The notes: generated by a model from the letters alone, not told the origin. A stretch of 49,301 nt of DNA from Chromatiales bacterium (GCA_026984045.1 JALSSV010000061.1:1-49301); one strand, 5' to 3'; positions 1 to 8,701 are shown, counted from the stretch's first letter. Numbers and translations: made by a program.

Positions 1-293
1 CAATCCGGATGTACTATGAGGACAATCCACAGCGGCAACGGGACGAGGCCCTGCGTTCCTGCGGCATCGCGGCGCAGACCCTAATGCTGGCAGCCACTGC
101 CATGGGCTACGAGAGCTGCCCCATGGACCTGTCGGACTTCGATGCCGTGGCCGAACTGATCGGCCTGCCGGAGGATCATTTGATCGCTTTGTTCGTGGCC
201 ATCGGAAGTGGCACTGAGGCGCCTTGGCCGCGAGGTGGGAAGCTGTCTTACGAAGAAGTGATTCTGACTGATCGATTTGATGGTGAACCGTAG
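1..293 (+). CDS. Nitroreductase-family protein, C-terminal part (5' end outside window)
   Basis: The reading frame is open from the first base and ends at TAG 291-293, so the N-terminus lies outside the window. The visible ~96 residues match the C-terminal half of FMN-dependent nitroreductases: the segment LRSCGIAAQTLMLAA, then a Gly/Cys turn (GYESCPMD), then AELIGLPEDH followed by a hydrophobic strand. In this family that region forms the FMN-binding and dimer-swapped part of the fold. The first internal ATG (position 9) is not the true start because the homologous sequence continues upstream of it. Substrate cannot be inferred. It is co-directional with nothing else nearby; the next feature, tmRNA, is on the other strand. 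Confidence 0.75.
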   Translation, partial: IRMYYEDNPQRQRDEALRSCGIAAQTLMLAATAMGYESCPMDLSDFDAVAELIGLPEDHLIALFVAIGSGTEAPWPRGGKLSYEEVILTDRFDGEP

Positions 294-533
294 CAGGTGT
301 ACCGAGTAGCGGTGTGCAGTATCTAACCCTCCTGACAATCCGCGTCTAACCTGTTGATTACGCGCCTTGTTCGGCTGTGGGCTTCCGGACTTCGCCTCGT
401 GCTCGCCCTCTCGGAAACAGAGAGGAACGGCCAGATCAGAGAGAAATCCCGGGCCGGAGGGGGGTGGGTGGCCGGCTCTCGGAGTCCGAAGCTTTCCGCG
501 GGAACCCCCGAGAATACAAAACTTTCCCCAACG

Positions 534-560
534 AAAAAGGCCAACCCGGGTGGGTTGGCC
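534..560 (-). terminator. Rho-independent terminator of ssrA
   Basis: A perfect 9-bp stem GGCCAACCC (539-547) / GGGTTGGCC (552-560) with a 4-nt loop is followed, in minus-strand orientation, by five T (complement of 534-538). It lies 10 nt beyond the 3' CCA of the tmRNA, so it most likely ends the ssrA precursor. The stretch between it and the upstream nitroreductase stop (294-533) holds nothing I recognise. Confidence 0.85.
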
Positions 561-569
561 TTGGGGTAT

Positions 570-935
570 TGGTGGAGGCGGCGGGAATCGAACCCGCGTC
601 CACAGGTCCTCCGCCTTCGGCTCTACATGCTTAGCCGCGTCTATTGATTTGACTGGCCGTTACCCGACGGGCAGGGAAAGCGGCCAGCGAGTCCGGTAAG
701 GTTTTAACGCCGCGGTCCCGGACGAACCTTGGCGCGATCCTGTGAGAGATGACCCCTGGGATCCGGACCGCACAGGCACGGTACCGGCCAGAGGGCACCC
801 TACCGGGTTTTAAGCGGCGAGTGCGTAGTTGTCGTCGTTGGCAACTATATTGATGTGCAGCTGGATTTACGAGGTTCTCTGCCCCTCGGCATGCACCTCC
901 GGTTTCGCGACCTGCGTCGAAGCCATGTCGCCCCC
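570..935 (-). ncRNA. ssrA: Transfer-messenger RNA (tmRNA)
   Basis: tmRNA rescues stalled ribosomes together with SmpB. The 3' end (570 onward, read on the minus strand) has a T-arm GGTTCGATTCCC and ends in CCA. The 5' end begins GGGGGCGACATGGCTTCGACG-like at 935. The terminal 7 nt (929-935) pair with CGCCTCC of the 3' end to form the alanine-type acceptor stem. Length is 366 nt, usual for a one-piece tmRNA. The internal tag frame at 810-842 encodes ANDDNYALAA, close to the enteric tag. smpB lies directly upstream on the same strand and a terminator directly downstream. Confidence 0.97.
810..842 (-). other. tmRNA tag-peptide reading frame (ANDDNYALAA-stop)
   Basis: Read on the minus strand, the resume codon GCC (840-842) starts ANDDNYALAA and ends with TAA (810-812). 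The terminal ALAA is the known ClpXP/FtsH degradation signal. It differs from the E. coli tag ANDENYALAA by a single Asp for Glu. Confidence 0.93.
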
Positions 936-961
936 TTGGTGTTCAATCCCTTGAGACATTC

Positions 962-967
962 ATTCTA
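962..967 (-). promoter_or_regulatory. Putative -10 element of ssrA
   Basis: TAGAAT on the minus strand lies 27 nt upstream of the mature tmRNA 5' end, which would leave a leader of about 20 nt for RNase P to remove. No convincing -35 box was found, so this is weak. Confidence 0.35.
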
Positions 968-1023
968 GCGTAAAGTTCGGGGGATTTGGGGATTCCGGGC
1001 TGGCCGGGAGCGGGTGGCGGGGG

Positions 1024-1509
1024 TTAGCGGCGGCTGCCCTTGAGCAGGCGCTGCTTGTCGCGCTGCCAGTCGCGTTCGCGGGCGGTGGCGCGCTTGTCGT
1101 GGGTCTGCTTGCCCTTGGCCAGGGCGATCTCCAGCTTGGCGCGGCCGTTCTTCCAGTACATGGCGGTGGGGATCAGGGTGTAGCCCTTGCGTTCCACGGC
1201 GCCGATCAGCTTGTTGAGCTCCTCCCGGTGCAGCAAAAGCTTGCGGGTGCGGGTGGGATCGGGCTGGATGTGTGTGGAGGCGGTGGGCAGGGGGGTGATC
1301 AGGGCGCCCAGCAGCCAGGCCTCGCCGTCCTTGAGCAGGACATAGGCATCCCGGAGCTGGACCCGTCCCTCGCGCAGGCTTTTCACTTCCCAGCCTTCCA
1401 GCACCAACCCGGCCTCGAACCGCTCGCCGAGGGTGTAGTCGTGGCGGGATTTCTTGTTGAGGGCGATGGTGCTGCCGGCGGGTTTGGTTTTCTTCTTTGC
1501 TTTGCCCAT
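1024..1509 (-). CDS. smpB: SsrA-binding protein SmpB
   Basis: This 161-residue RNA-binding protein delivers tmRNA to stalled ribosomes. The start is ATG at 1507-1509 (MGKAKKKTK...), matching the usual family length; an open frame extends upstream but has no family similarity. Family signatures visible are the N-terminal [26 protein letters not shown]-type OB-fold strand (residues ~19-45), an internal [10 protein letters not shown] segment, and the basic C-terminal tail ([23 protein letters not shown] region), which folds into a helix in the mRNA channel. It lies just upstream of ssrA on the same strand, an arrangement that keeps both trans-translation partners together. Confidence 0.96.
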   Translation of the reverse strand: MGKAKKKTKPAGSTIALNKKSRHDYTLGERFEAGLVLEGWEVKSLREGRVQLRDAYVLLKDGEAWLLGALITPLPTASTHIQPDPTRTRKLLLHREELNKLIGAVERKGYTLIPTAMYWKNGRAKLEIALAKGKQTHDKRATARERDWQRDKQRLLKGSRR

Positions 1510-1639
1510 GCCGGCATTATACCCGGCTCCGGGCCCGATTCGGGATGGGGGCTTGAGCCGGCGGCGGCTTTTCCACAAAATGGCGGGGTTTGTGCCCGGC
1601 GCAGGGGCGGGGCTCCCGGAACCACGACAGGAAGAGGAC

Positions 1640-3067
1640 ATGAGCGAAATTCGCGAATCGGTGCACGGCCAGTGGTCTTCCCGCTGGGCCTTCATTCTGG
1701 CGGCCACCGGCTCGGCGGTGGGGCTGGGGAACATCTGGAAATTCCCCTACATCACCGGCGAAAACGGCGGGGGCGCCTTCGTGCTGGTGTACCTGGTGTG
1801 CATCGCCATCATCGGCATTCCCATCATGATGGCGGAGATCATGCTCGGCCGCCGGGGCCGCCAGAGCCCCATGAACACCATGCGCACCCTGGCCCTGGAG
1901 GCCGGCGCCCCGGGTCACTGGGCCTGGCTGGGCTGGATGGGGGTGCTGGCGGGCTTCCTGATCCTGTCCTATTACTCGGTGATTGCGGGCTGGGCCCTGG
2001 CCTACATCTTCCGCACGGCAGTCGGCACCTTCGACGGTCAGACCGCGGACGGCGTGGCGCATATCTTCCAGCGTTTTCTCGCTGATCCGGAAGGGTTGCT
2101 GTTCTGGCACACTCTCTTCATGGTCATGACCATGCTGGTGGTGGCCCGCGGCGTGCGGGGCGGGCTGGAGAAGGCCGTCAAGTTCATGATGCCGGGCCTG
2201 TTCATCATCCTGCTGATCCTGCTGGGCTATGCCCTGAGCACCGATGGCTTCGCCCGGGGCGTGAGCTTCCTGTTCAAGCCCGATTTCAACGCCCTGCTGT
2301 TCAAGCTGGGCGAGGATGGGTCGAAAGTCTGGAATCCGGGCCCGGTGCTGACCGCGCTGAGACACGCCTTCTTCACGCTCAGTCTCGGCATGGGGGCGAT
2401 CATGGTCTATGGCTCCTATCTGCCGGCGGGCACCTCCATCGCCCGCACCACCTTCTTCATCGCCGGTGCCGATACGCTGGTGGCCCTGCTGGCGGGGATG
2501 GTGATCTTTCCCATCGTTTTTGCCAATGGCCTGGAACCTTCGGCGGGCCCCGGCCTGCTGTTTCAGAGCCTGCCCCTGGCCTTCGGCCACATGCCCTGGG
2601 GGGCGTTCTTCGGCACCCTGTTCTTCATCCTGCTGACCTTCGCGGCCTGGAGTTCCAGCATCTCGCTCATCGAGCCGGCGGTGACCTGGCTGGTGGAGAA
2701 TCACGGCATGGACCGGCTCAAGGCCTCGGTGATCATGGGCATCGCCTGCTGGGCTTTCGGCCTGCTGACGGTGTTCTCCTTCAACGTCTGGTCCGACGTG
2801 CGTCTGCTGCCCATGTTCGACACCTTCAAGGACAAGTCGATCTTCGATCTGCTCGACTACCTCACGGCCAACATCATGTTGCCGCTGGGCGGGCTGCTGA
2901 TCGCCCTGTTCGCCGGCTGGGTGATGCGCACCGAGGCCAGCTGTGACGAGCTGGAGCTGGGCGATGGCCTGGCCTACAAGCTGTGGCTGGCGCTGGTGCG
3001 TTTCGTGACCCCGATAGCGGTGATCGTGGTGTTCCTGCATGCCATCGAAATCATCAAGGTGGGGTGA
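1640..3067 (+). CDS. Sodium-dependent transporter, NSS/SNF family
   Basis: A 475-residue polytopic inner-membrane protein of the neurotransmitter:sodium symporter family (LeuT/MhsT/TnaT relatives). The TM1 signature [12 protein letters not shown] lies near residues 25-37, where the family binds Na+ and substrate. It is followed by an unwound-helix Gly-rich segment (ENGGGAF) and about 11-12 hydrophobic helices. I chose ATG 1640 because AGGAAGAGG sits 5-13 nt upstream and the family alignment starts there; the longer open frame upstream reads across the smpB promoter region. Bacterial members carry amino acids, but the substrate is not readable from sequence. It starts divergently from smpB and has its own promoter region. 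Confidence 0.9.
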   Translation: MSEIRESVHGQWSSRWAFILAATGSAVGLGNIWKFPYITGENGGGAFVLVYLVCIAIIGIPIMMAEIMLGRRGRQSPMNTMRTLALEAGAPGHWAWLGWMGVLAGFLILSYYSVIAGWALAYIFRTAVGTFDGQTADGVAHIFQRFLADPEGLLFWHTLFMVMTMLVVARGVRGGLEKAVKFMMPGLFIILLILLGYALSTDGFARGVSFLFKPDFNALLFKLGEDGSKVWNPGPVLTALRHAFFTLSLGMGAIMVYGSYLPAGTSIARTTFFIAGADTLVALLAGMVIFPIVFANGLEPSAGPGLLFQSLPLAFGHMPWGAFFGTLFFILLTFAAWSSSISLIEPAVTWLVENHGMDRLKASVIMGIACWAFGLLTVFSFNVWSDVRLLPMFDTFKDKSIFDLLDYLTANIMLPLGGLLIALFAGWVMRTEASCDELELGDGLAYKLWLALVRFVTPIAVIVVFLHAIEIIKVG

Positions 3068-3092
3068 AGGCCGGCTCTGGTAGAATGTGCCC

Positions 3093-3524
3093 ATGACCGA
3101 AGTCCGCAAGAGCGCCCTGGTCCCCTACACGGTGGAGCAGATGTACCGACTGGTGGCCGACTTCGAGCGCTATCCGGAGTTCCTGCCCTGGTGCGGCCGC
3201 GCCGAGCTGCTCTGCCGGGAAGGGGAGCTGGTGGAAGCACGGCTCGACATCCACTACAGCGGCCTGCACAAGTCCTTCACCACCCGCAACCGCCTGATCG
3301 AGAACGAGCGCATCGAGATGGGGCTGCTGGAAGGACCGTTTCGTGCCCTGCAGGGGGTCTGGCGGTTCCAGGCCCTGGGCGAGGCCGGCTCCAAGGTGGC
3401 CATGGAGATGGAGTTCGAATTCGCCAGCCGTCTGCTGTCTGCGACCGTGGGTCCCATCTTCAACCGCATCGCCAGCAGTCTGGTGGATGCCTTCATCGAA
3501 AGGGCCAGGAGCGTCTATGGCTGA
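3093..3524 (+). CDS. ratA: RatA / COQ10-type START-domain protein (ubiquinone-binding family)
   Basis: A 143-residue single-domain protein of the polyketide-cyclase/START-like fold. Typical of the RatA-COQ10 family are the N-terminal helix-strand VPYTVEQMYRLVADFERYPEF and the invariant LPWCGRAEL, then FTTRNRL and the C-terminal helix IFNRIASSLVDAFIERA. COQ10 homologues bind ubiquinone and assist respiration; the E. coli homologue was first described as a toxin affecting 70S assembly, a role that is debated. ATG 3093 is chosen over an in-frame GTG at 3087. It overlaps the next gene by 8 nt, indicating translational coupling. The smpB/ratA/ratB/bamE neighbourhood is conserved in gammaproteobacteria. 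Confidence 0.9.
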   Translation: MTEVRKSALVPYTVEQMYRLVADFERYPEFLPWCGRAELLCREGELVEARLDIHYSGLHKSFTTRNRLIENERIEMGLLEGPFRALQGVWRFQALGEAGSKVAMEMEFEFASRLLSATVGPIFNRIASSLVDAFIERARSVYG

Positions 3525-3852
3525 CAAACCGACGATTTCCATCGAGGTGGCCTATGCGCCGGATCCGGATCGGCAGGTGGAGATTCCGCTCGAAGTGCCG
3601 GTCGGTACCACCCTGGAGGAGGCGATACGTCTTTCCGGGATTCTGGAGGAGTTTCCCGACATCGAGCTGGGCGGGAAGAACAAGACCGGGATCTACGGCA
3701 AGCTGGCCAAGCTGGACACGGTACTGCAGGACCGGGATCGGGTGGAGATCTATCGCCCCCTGATCGCCGATCCGAAAGCGGCCCGGCGCAAGCGGGCCGA
3801 GAAGAAAAAGGCCGAGACCACTGCCGGCGAGGCCTCCAGAGGCGACACCTGA
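3517..3852 (+). CDS. ratB: RnfH-family ubiquitin-like protein (RatB)
   Basis: A 111-residue small protein with the beta-grasp pattern of the RnfH/RatB family: ISIEVAYAPDPDRQ, then VPVGTTLEEAIRLSGIL, then ELGGKNKTGIYGKL, and ending DRDRVEIYRPLIADPK with a Lys/Arg-rich tail. The ATG at 3517 lies inside the end of ratA with AGGAGCG upstream. Function is uncertain in general: named as the antitoxin partner of RatA in E. coli, and as a gene of unknown role in rnf operons elsewhere. The tail after the conserved LIADPKAARRKRAEKKK is rich in Ala/Glu and probably disordered. Confidence 0.9.
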   Translation: MADKPTISIEVAYAPDPDRQVEIPLEVPVGTTLEEAIRLSGILEEFPDIELGGKNKTGIYGKLAKLDTVLQDRDRVEIYRPLIADPKAARRKRAEKKKAETTAGEASRGDT

Positions 3853-3868
3853 TCCCTGTCCGGGGCGG

Positions 3869-4261
3869 TCAGTGGGCGTGACCGCCAGTGGCGGCTTCCC
3901 GCGACACCGGTGGATAGTCGGGATCGAAGCCCATTCCCACCTCGTCCGTCCCGCCACGCAGGGCGTGTTTGTCGATCCGGGCCACCTTGTCTCCCGCGAA
4001 GAAGATGGTCAGATGCTGGCGGGTCATCTTGCCGCCGCCCGGCTTGAAGGTGTAGACGTAATCCCAGCGGCTCTTGTGGAACGGATCCTGGATCAAGGGC
4101 GTGCCCATCAGGAACCGCACCTGCTTGCGGCTCATGCCTTCCTTGAGGTGGGCGATGATTTTCGTGTCCAGGGTGTTGCCCTGCTGCACGTCGATCCGGT
4201 AAATGCTGCAGGCCGGCAGGAAGAGGGCGGCCAGCAGGGCTGGAATGAGAAGATTTCGCAT
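3869..4261 (-). CDS. bamE: Outer-membrane assembly lipoprotein BamE (SmpA/OmlA)
   Basis: A 130-residue lipoprotein. The N-terminal signal ends in a lipobox LPAC, so Cys18 would be lipidated. The SmpA/OmlA domain follows: YRIDVQQGN, LKEGMSRKQVRFLMGTP, DPFHKSRWDYVYTF and LTIFFAGDKVARID, all characteristic of BamE, which stabilises the BamA-BamD complex at the outer membrane. The C-terminal ~25 residues are variable. It is divergently transcribed from fur with 86 bp between the starts, as in many gammaproteobacteria. It is convergent with ratB. Confidence 0.94.
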   Translation of the reverse strand: MRNLLIPALLAALFLPACSIYRIDVQQGNTLDTKIIAHLKEGMSRKQVRFLMGTPLIQDPFHKSRWDYVYTFKPGGGKMTRQHLTIFFAGDKVARIDKHALRGGTDEVGMGFDPDYPPVSREAATGGHAH

Positions 4262-4286
4262 TTAGAAGTCGAATCTCAGGTATAAT
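4258..4286 (+). promoter_or_regulatory. Putative sigma-70 promoter of fur
   Basis: A perfect TATAAT lies at 4281-4286, about 60 nt upstream of the fur start. A poor -35 (GCATTT, 4258-4263) is 17 nt upstream. No Fur-box-like sequence was seen around it. Confidence 0.5.
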
Positions 4287-4347
4287 CGTCGTACCCGGAA
4301 TGGTACCCCATCCCGACGGGGTTCGACAGCGACGCGAGGCCACCCAA

Positions 4348-4794
4348 ATGGAAAGCCAGGATCTGAAACGGGCCGGACTCAAGGCCACCCTGCCACGCCT
4401 GAAAATCCTCAGGTTTCTCGAAGAGAGCGACCAGCGCCACATGAGTGCCGAAGAGGTCTACAAGGCCCTGCTCGAGGCGGGAGAAGAGGTGGGCCTGGCC
4501 ACCATCTACCGGGTGCTCACCCAGTTCGAGGCCGCCGGCCTCGTGACCCGGCACCACTTCGACGAGGGCCATTCGGTCTTCGAACTCAATCTCGGCGAGC
4601 ATCACGACCACATCGTCTGCGTCCGTTGCGGTCGGGTGGACGAATTCGTGGACGAGGTCATCGAAGCGCGCCAGCACCGGATCGCCGAGGAAAAGGGTTA
4701 CGAGATGACCGACCACGCCCTGTACATCTATGGCGTGTGCCCCGAATGCCGTAAGGCCGGGGGCCGACGCACGAGGGCCGAGGGACGAGGCTAG
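4348..4794 (+). CDS. fur: Ferric uptake regulator Fur
   Basis: A 148-residue iron-responsive repressor. The N-terminal winged helix spans ~1-85: LKRAGLKATLPRLKILRFL, then the recognition-helix region EVGLATIYRVLTQFEAAGLV. The C-terminal dimerisation/metal-binding part contains RHHFDEGHSVFEL, HHDHIVCVRCGRVDEF and CPECRK, giving the His/Glu ligands and both CxxC pairs. ATG 4348 matches the family N-terminus; an upstream in-frame start has no similarity. The last ~12 residues (GGRRTRAEGRG-like) are encoded by a GC-rich repeated motif found elsewhere in the window, so the tail is probably repeat-derived. It is convergent with recN. Confidence 0.96.
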   Translation: MESQDLKRAGLKATLPRLKILRFLEESDQRHMSAEEVYKALLEAGEEVGLATIYRVLTQFEAAGLVTRHHFDEGHSVFELNLGEHHDHIVCVRCGRVDEFVDEVIEARQHRIAEEKGYEMTDHALYIYGVCPECRKAGGRRTRAEGRG

Positions 4795-4869
4795 GCAGAT
4801 TGACGTCACCGTCTCGTGCGCGGTGCCCGCACGCACCCAAGTCCATCATCCCGCCTCGTCCCTGCCCGC

Positions 4870-6555
4870 CTACGCCGTGCCAGGCGTGCCGGCCCGCTCG
4901 ATCATCTCCCGCGCATGGGAGCGGGTCTGGTCGGTGATCTCGATGCCGCCGAGCATCCTTGCCAGCTCGTCCACCCTGGCCTCCCGGTCCAGGACGGCGA
5001 TGTGGCTGTGGGTCCGGTTCCGCTCGGCGGTCTTTTGCACCTGCAGGTGATGGTGGCCCAGGGCGGCCACCTGGGGCAGGTGGGTCACGCAGATCACCTG
5101 GCGCTGCTCGCCCAGGGTCCGCAGCAGCTGGCCGACGATCTCCGCCACCCGGCCGCCGATCCCCACATCCACCTCGTCGAAGATCAGCGTGGGGATGCGC
5201 GAATCCCGGGCGGTGATGACCTGGATGGCCAGGCTGATCCGGGACAGCTCGCCGCCCGAGGCTACCCTGGCCAGGGGTTTCAGGGGCTGGCCGGGATTGG
5301 CGCTCACCTGGAAGGCGATCCGCTCGAGGCCGGTGACGGCCGGGGTGTCCGTTTCCAGCGGCGTCACGCTCACCTCGAAGCGGCCTCCTTCCATGCCCAG
5401 GGTCTGCATGCTCTCGGTCACCGCCTTGCCCAGCTTGCGGGCCGCGCTGCGCCGGCTCTTGCCCAGTTTTTCCGCCAGCGTCCGGTAGCGCGCGAGGGCC
5501 GCATCCACCTCCGCCTGCAGGTTGCCGGCGCGCACCTCGGCCTGTTCCAGCTCCGCCAGCTCGGCCTGCAGGCGCGGCAGCAGGCCCGGCAGCTCCGCCG
5601 GATCGCAGTGGTGCTTGCGGGCCAGATCCTGAATGGTGGCCAGGCGCGCCTCCAGCCAGGCCAGGCGCTCCGGGTCCAGTTCCAGGCCGTCCAGGTAGCG
5701 GCGCAGCTCCGAGGCGGCCTCGCGGGCCTGGATCACGGCGCTGTCGAGCAGTTCGGTGACGCCGGCCAGTTGCGGATCGGTCTCGCTCATCTCTCCCACG
5801 TCGTGCAGGGCGGCCGCCAGCAGATTGCCGGCGCAGGCCGGATCGTCGCCGTCCAGGGTCAGCAGCACCCGCTGGCCGGTCTCCAGCAGGCCGCTGGCAT
5901 TGGCCAGGCGTCGGTGCTCGGCTTCCAGTTCCGCCAGCTCGCCCTCGGCCAGGGCCAGCTCCTCCAGCTCCTGCACCTGGTAGCGCAGCAGTTCCAGGCG
6001 GTCGTCCCGTTCGCTGGCGGCGTGGCGCAGCCGCGCCAGCTCGGTCTGTTTCTCCCGCCAGTCCTGCCAGGCGTCCGCCAGTTCCGCCAGCCGCCTGTCG
6101 TGGCCGGCGAAATCGTCCAGCAACCGGCGCTGGGCGTCCTGGCGCAGCAGCGACTGGTGTTCGTGCTGGCCGTGCAGATCCACCAGCATCTCGCCCAGCT
6201 CCCGCAGGCTCGCCGCGGGGGCGGGCTTGCCGTTGATGAAGGCCCGCGACTTGCCGCCGGCGCTGATCACGCGGCGGATGATGCACTCCCCGGCGCTGGC
6301 CAGCTCGTGTTCCCGCAGCCAGGCCTCGGCCTCGGGGGCATCCTCGGTGCTGAAGGTCACGGAAATCTCGGCCTTCTCGGCGCCGTGGCGGATCACGCCG
6401 CTGTCGGCCCGGTCGCCCAGGGCCAGCCCCAGGGCATCGAGCAGGATCGACTTGCCGGCGCCGGTCTCGCCGGTGAGCACCGTCAGGCCGCCCTCCAGCG
6501 GCAGATCCAGGCCCTCGACGATGGCGAAGTTCCAGATGTGGATGTGGGTCAGCAT
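4870..6555 (-). CDS. recN: DNA repair protein RecN
   Basis: A 561-residue SMC-like ATPase acting in double-strand break repair. Walker A GETGAGKS is at residues 29-36. Long coiled-coil arms rich in Glu, Ala, Leu and Arg fill the centre. The ABC signature VASGGELSRISLAIQ and Walker B LIFDEVDVGIGG lie near the C-terminus, followed by the VTHLPQVAALG switch segment. The start MLTHIHIWNFAIVEGL is the family N-terminus. Only 4 nt separate it from the nadK stop, so the two form an operon. No obvious LexA box was seen between nadK and recN, so SOS control, if any, must act upstream. Confidence 0.96.
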   Translation of the reverse strand: MLTHIHIWNFAIVEGLDLPLEGGLTVLTGETGAGKSILLDALGLALGDRADSGVIRHGAEKAEISVTFSTEDAPEAEAWLREHELASAGECIIRRVISAGGKSRAFINGKPAPAASLRELGEMLVDLHGQHEHQSLLRQDAQRRLLDDFAGHDRRLAELADAWQDWREKQTELARLRHAASERDDRLELLRYQVQELEELALAEGELAELEAEHRRLANASGLLETGQRVLLTLDGDDPACAGNLLAAALHDVGEMSETDPQLAGVTELLDSAVIQAREAASELRRYLDGLELDPERLAWLEARLATIQDLARKHHCDPAELPGLLPRLQAELAELEQAEVRAGNLQAEVDAALARYRTLAEKLGKSRRSAARKLGKAVTESMQTLGMEGGRFEVSVTPLETDTPAVTGLERIAFQVSANPGQPLKPLARVASGGELSRISLAIQVITARDSRIPTLIFDEVDVGIGGRVAEIVGQLLRTLGEQRQVICVTHLPQVAALGHHHLQVQKTAERNRTHSHIAVLDREARVDELARMLGGIEITDQTRSHAREMIERAGTPGTA

Positions 6556-6559
6556 GGTC

Positions 6560-7441
6560 TCAGTACTGTTCGCTCCAGTGCAGTTTGGCACGCAGGATTT
6601 CATAATGATCGTGCTGGCAGGGATGCAGCAGGCGGATGGGCTTCTCCTTGCGCCGGATCAGAATGCGGTCGCCGGAGACCACCCCCAGGTTGATTTGCCC
6701 GTCGCAGGTCACCTGGGCGTGGGAATGGGGGTTCTCCTTCACGATCACCTCGATTTCCGAATCGCCGTCGATCAGGATGGGCCGGTAGCTCATGGTGTGG
6801 GGGCAGATGGGCACGATCAGCAGGGCGTTGAGATCCGGCTCCAGGATCGGGCCGCCGGCCGACAGCGCGTAGGCGGTCGAACCGGTGGGCGTGGAGATGA
6901 TCAGGCCGTCGGAGCGCATGGTGTTGACGAAGCGGCCGTTGATGTAAGTCTCGGTCTCGATCATCCGCGCCACTTCCCACTTGTGCACCACCACGTCGTT
7001 GAGGGCGTCGCCCACGCTGTCCTCGCCCCCGGCATGATGCACGATCCGGGTGGCGAGCATCAGCCGGCGTTCCTCCTGGTACTGGCCGTCGAGAATGGCG
7101 CCGATGCTCTCGGCCATGTTGATGGGCGGCACGTCGACCAGGAAGCCCAGCCGGCCGAGGTTGACCCCCAGCAGCGGCACGTCGTGATCCACCATCTGCC
7201 GGGCGGTGCTCAGCAGGGTGCCGTCGCCGCCCACGGTGATCACCAGATCGCAGCGTTCCCCCATTTCCGCCAGGCTGGCGGTGGGCAGGCCGGGATTGAA
7301 GATATGGCTGGCGGTCTGGTTGTCGATCAGCACCTCGCAGCCCCGCTGGCGGAGGATGCGGCTCAGATCGAGCACGGTGGCGGAAACGTCGGCCTCGCCA
7401 TACTTGCCGATCAGGCCGATGCAGTTGAAGGCGTTGTCCAT
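6560..7441 (-). CDS. nadK: NAD kinase
   Basis: A 293-residue enzyme that phosphorylates NAD to NADP. The GGDGT motif is at residues 71-75 (VGGDGTLLSTAR). The NE/D-type motif lies in the ALNDVVVHK region and the Gly-rich SDGLIISTPTGSTAYALSAGGP segment is complete. ATG 7439-7441 gives the family's usual length. It sits immediately upstream of recN on the same strand and is divergent from hrcA; the 155-bp spacer carries the hrcA promoter and CIRCE site. The nadK-recN pairing next to the grpE region is the ancestral gammaproteobacterial arrangement. Confidence 0.96.
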   Translation of the reverse strand: MDNAFNCIGLIGKYGEADVSATVLDLSRILRQRGCEVLIDNQTASHIFNPGLPTASLAEMGERCDLVITVGGDGTLLSTARQMVDHDVPLLGVNLGRLGFLVDVPPINMAESIGAILDGQYQEERRLMLATRIVHHAGGEDSVGDALNDVVVHKWEVARMIETETYINGRFVNTMRSDGLIISTPTGSTAYALSAGGPILEPDLNALLIVPICPHTMSYRPILIDGDSEIEVIVKENPHSHAQVTCDGQINLGVVSGDRILIRRKEKPIRLLHPCQHDHYEILRAKLHWSEQY

Positions 7442-7485
7442 GAATGATCCTGGTGGTTGTGGCCTGCCGGCGGAAGGGGCGCGGC

Positions 7486-7514
7486 TTGACAGGGTGGTGT
7501 CTGACCGGTACCGT
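7486..7514 (+). promoter_or_regulatory. Putative sigma-70 promoter of hrcA
   Basis: A perfect -35 TTGACA (7486-7491) is followed after 17 nt by TACCGT (7509-7514), a poor -10 that keeps TA and the final T. The predicted start (~7521) falls just before the CIRCE operator, so HrcA bound there would block initiation. Confidence 0.6.
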
Positions 7515-7523
7515 TTTATCGTT

Positions 7524-7550
7524 TTGGCACTCCGATGGCAAGAGTGCCAG
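7524..7550 (+). promoter_or_regulatory. CIRCE operator (HrcA-binding site)
   Basis: The left arm TTGGCACTC (7524-7532), a spacer of exactly 9 nt, and the right arm GAGTGCCAG (7542-7550) form the CIRCE inverted repeat (consensus TTAGCACTC-N9-GAGTGCTAA). The inner 7 bp of each arm pair perfectly. It lies 46 bp upstream of the hrcA GTG start, indicating negative autoregulation by HrcA. Confidence 0.92.
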
Positions 7551-7596
7551 CAGGGCCCTTGAAAGGGGGCTCTCACCGCCCCATCCAGGAAGTACC

Positions 7597-8634
7597 GTGA
7601 CGAACCTGCCCAGTATAAATGATCGTGCCCTGACCCTGCTCAAGACCCTGGTGGAACGCTACATCCAGGAGGGGCAGCCCGTGGGTTCGCGCACCCTGGC
7701 GCGGGAGTCGGGCATGAACCTCAGCCCGGCCACCATCCGCAACGTGATGGCCGATCTGGAGAATCTGGGCCTGGTCACCTCGCCCCACACCTCGGCCGGT
7801 CGGGTGCCCACGGTGCAGGGCTACCGTCTGTTCGTGGATCGCCTGCTCACCGTCCAGCCCCTCGATACCGACACGGTCAGCCGCTTTCGCGAGGAACTGG
7901 CTGCCGGCCAGAACCCTGACGACGTGATCGACACCGCCTCCTCCCTGCTCTCGGAGGTGACCCGCCTGGCCGGGCTGGTCATGCTGCCGCGACGGGAGCG
8001 GATGGTGCTGCGGCACATCGAGTTCCTGCACCTGTCCGAGCGCAAGGTGTTGGTCATTCTGGTCATCAACGACCAGGAGGTCCAGAACCGGATCATCACC
8101 ACCCAGCGCGATTTCACCCCGGCCGAGCTGCAGCAGGTGGCCAACTACCTGAATGCCGAATTCGCCGGCCGCGAGCTGGAGAGCATCCGCAGCGGCATCA
8201 TCGAGAGCATGCAGCAGAGCCGCGACGACATGCAGGCCCTGATGCAGACCGCCGTGGACATGGCCGACCAGGTGGTGCGCAGCCACCGTGAGAGCGACTG
8301 CGTGATCGCCGGCGGCACCAACCTCATGAACTACGCCGAGATGGCCGACGTGGACAAGTTGCGCCAGCTCTTCGAGGCCTTCGAGCGCAAGCTGGACATC
8401 CTGCACCTCCTCGATCAGTCCATCGAGGCGGAAGGGCTGCAGATCTTCATCGGCGAGGAGTCGGGCTATTCGGCCCTCGGCGACTGCAGCCTGGTCACCA
8501 CCCCCTACAAGGTCGAGGGCGATGTGATCGGCGTGCTGGGGGTCATCGGTCCCACCCGCATGGCCTACGATCGGGTCATTCCGGTGGTGGACATGACCGC
8601 AAAAATTCTCGGCTCCCTCTTGAGCCCGGCCTGA
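7597..8634 (+). CDS. hrcA: Heat-inducible transcription repressor HrcA
   Basis: A 345-residue repressor of class I heat-shock genes. The N-terminal winged helix carries RALTLLKTLVERYIQEGQP, then SRTLARESGMNLSPATIRNVMADLE and the HTSAGRVPTVQGYR motif diagnostic of HrcA. A central GAF-like domain and the C-terminal IGEESGYSALGDCSLVTTPYK and GVIGPTRMAYDRVIP follow. The start is GTG 7597, supported by AGGA at 7587-7590 and by the N-terminus TNLPSINDRALTLL; no ATG fits. Its own CIRCE site predicts autoregulation. The gene runs directly into grpE, 67 nt downstream, and its last codons overlap the predicted grpE sigma-32 promoter. Confidence 0.96.
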   Translation: MTNLPSINDRALTLLKTLVERYIQEGQPVGSRTLARESGMNLSPATIRNVMADLENLGLVTSPHTSAGRVPTVQGYRLFVDRLLTVQPLDTDTVSRFREELAAGQNPDDVIDTASSLLSEVTRLAGLVMLPRRERMVLRHIEFLHLSERKVLVILVINDQEVQNRIITTQRDFTPAELQQVANYLNAEFAGRELESIRSGIIESMQQSRDDMQALMQTAVDMADQVVRSHRESDCVIAGGTNLMNYAEMADVDKLRQLFEAFERKLDILHLLDQSIEAEGLQIFIGEESGYSALGDCSLVTTPYKVEGDVIGVLGVIGPTRMAYDRVIPVVDMTAKILGSLLSPA

Positions 8635-8647
8635 TCACGCCCCATAT
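8619..8647 (+). promoter_or_regulatory. Putative sigma-32 promoter of grpE
   Basis: CTTGAGC (8619-8625) and CCCCATAT (8640-8647) are separated by 14 nt, against a heat-shock consensus CTTGAAA-N11-16-CCCCATNT. The -35 lies in the last codons of hrcA. The -10 matches 8 of 8 consensus positions, counting the free one. Confidence 0.7.
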
Positions 8648-8701
8648 CGGCGCCACATCCCGTTTTCACATCCAACACTGACCATGGAGTCCAGGAACCA
8701 C

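Noticed and set aside
1510-1734. N-terminal extension of smpB from an upstream start
   Set aside because: The extra 75 residues have no SmpB similarity and cover the start of the divergent transporter gene; ATG 1509 gives the standard length.
4815-4833. A terminator between the convergent genes fur and recN
   Set aside because: The hairpin CGTGCG-N7-CGCACG has only six base pairs and no T-run on either strand.
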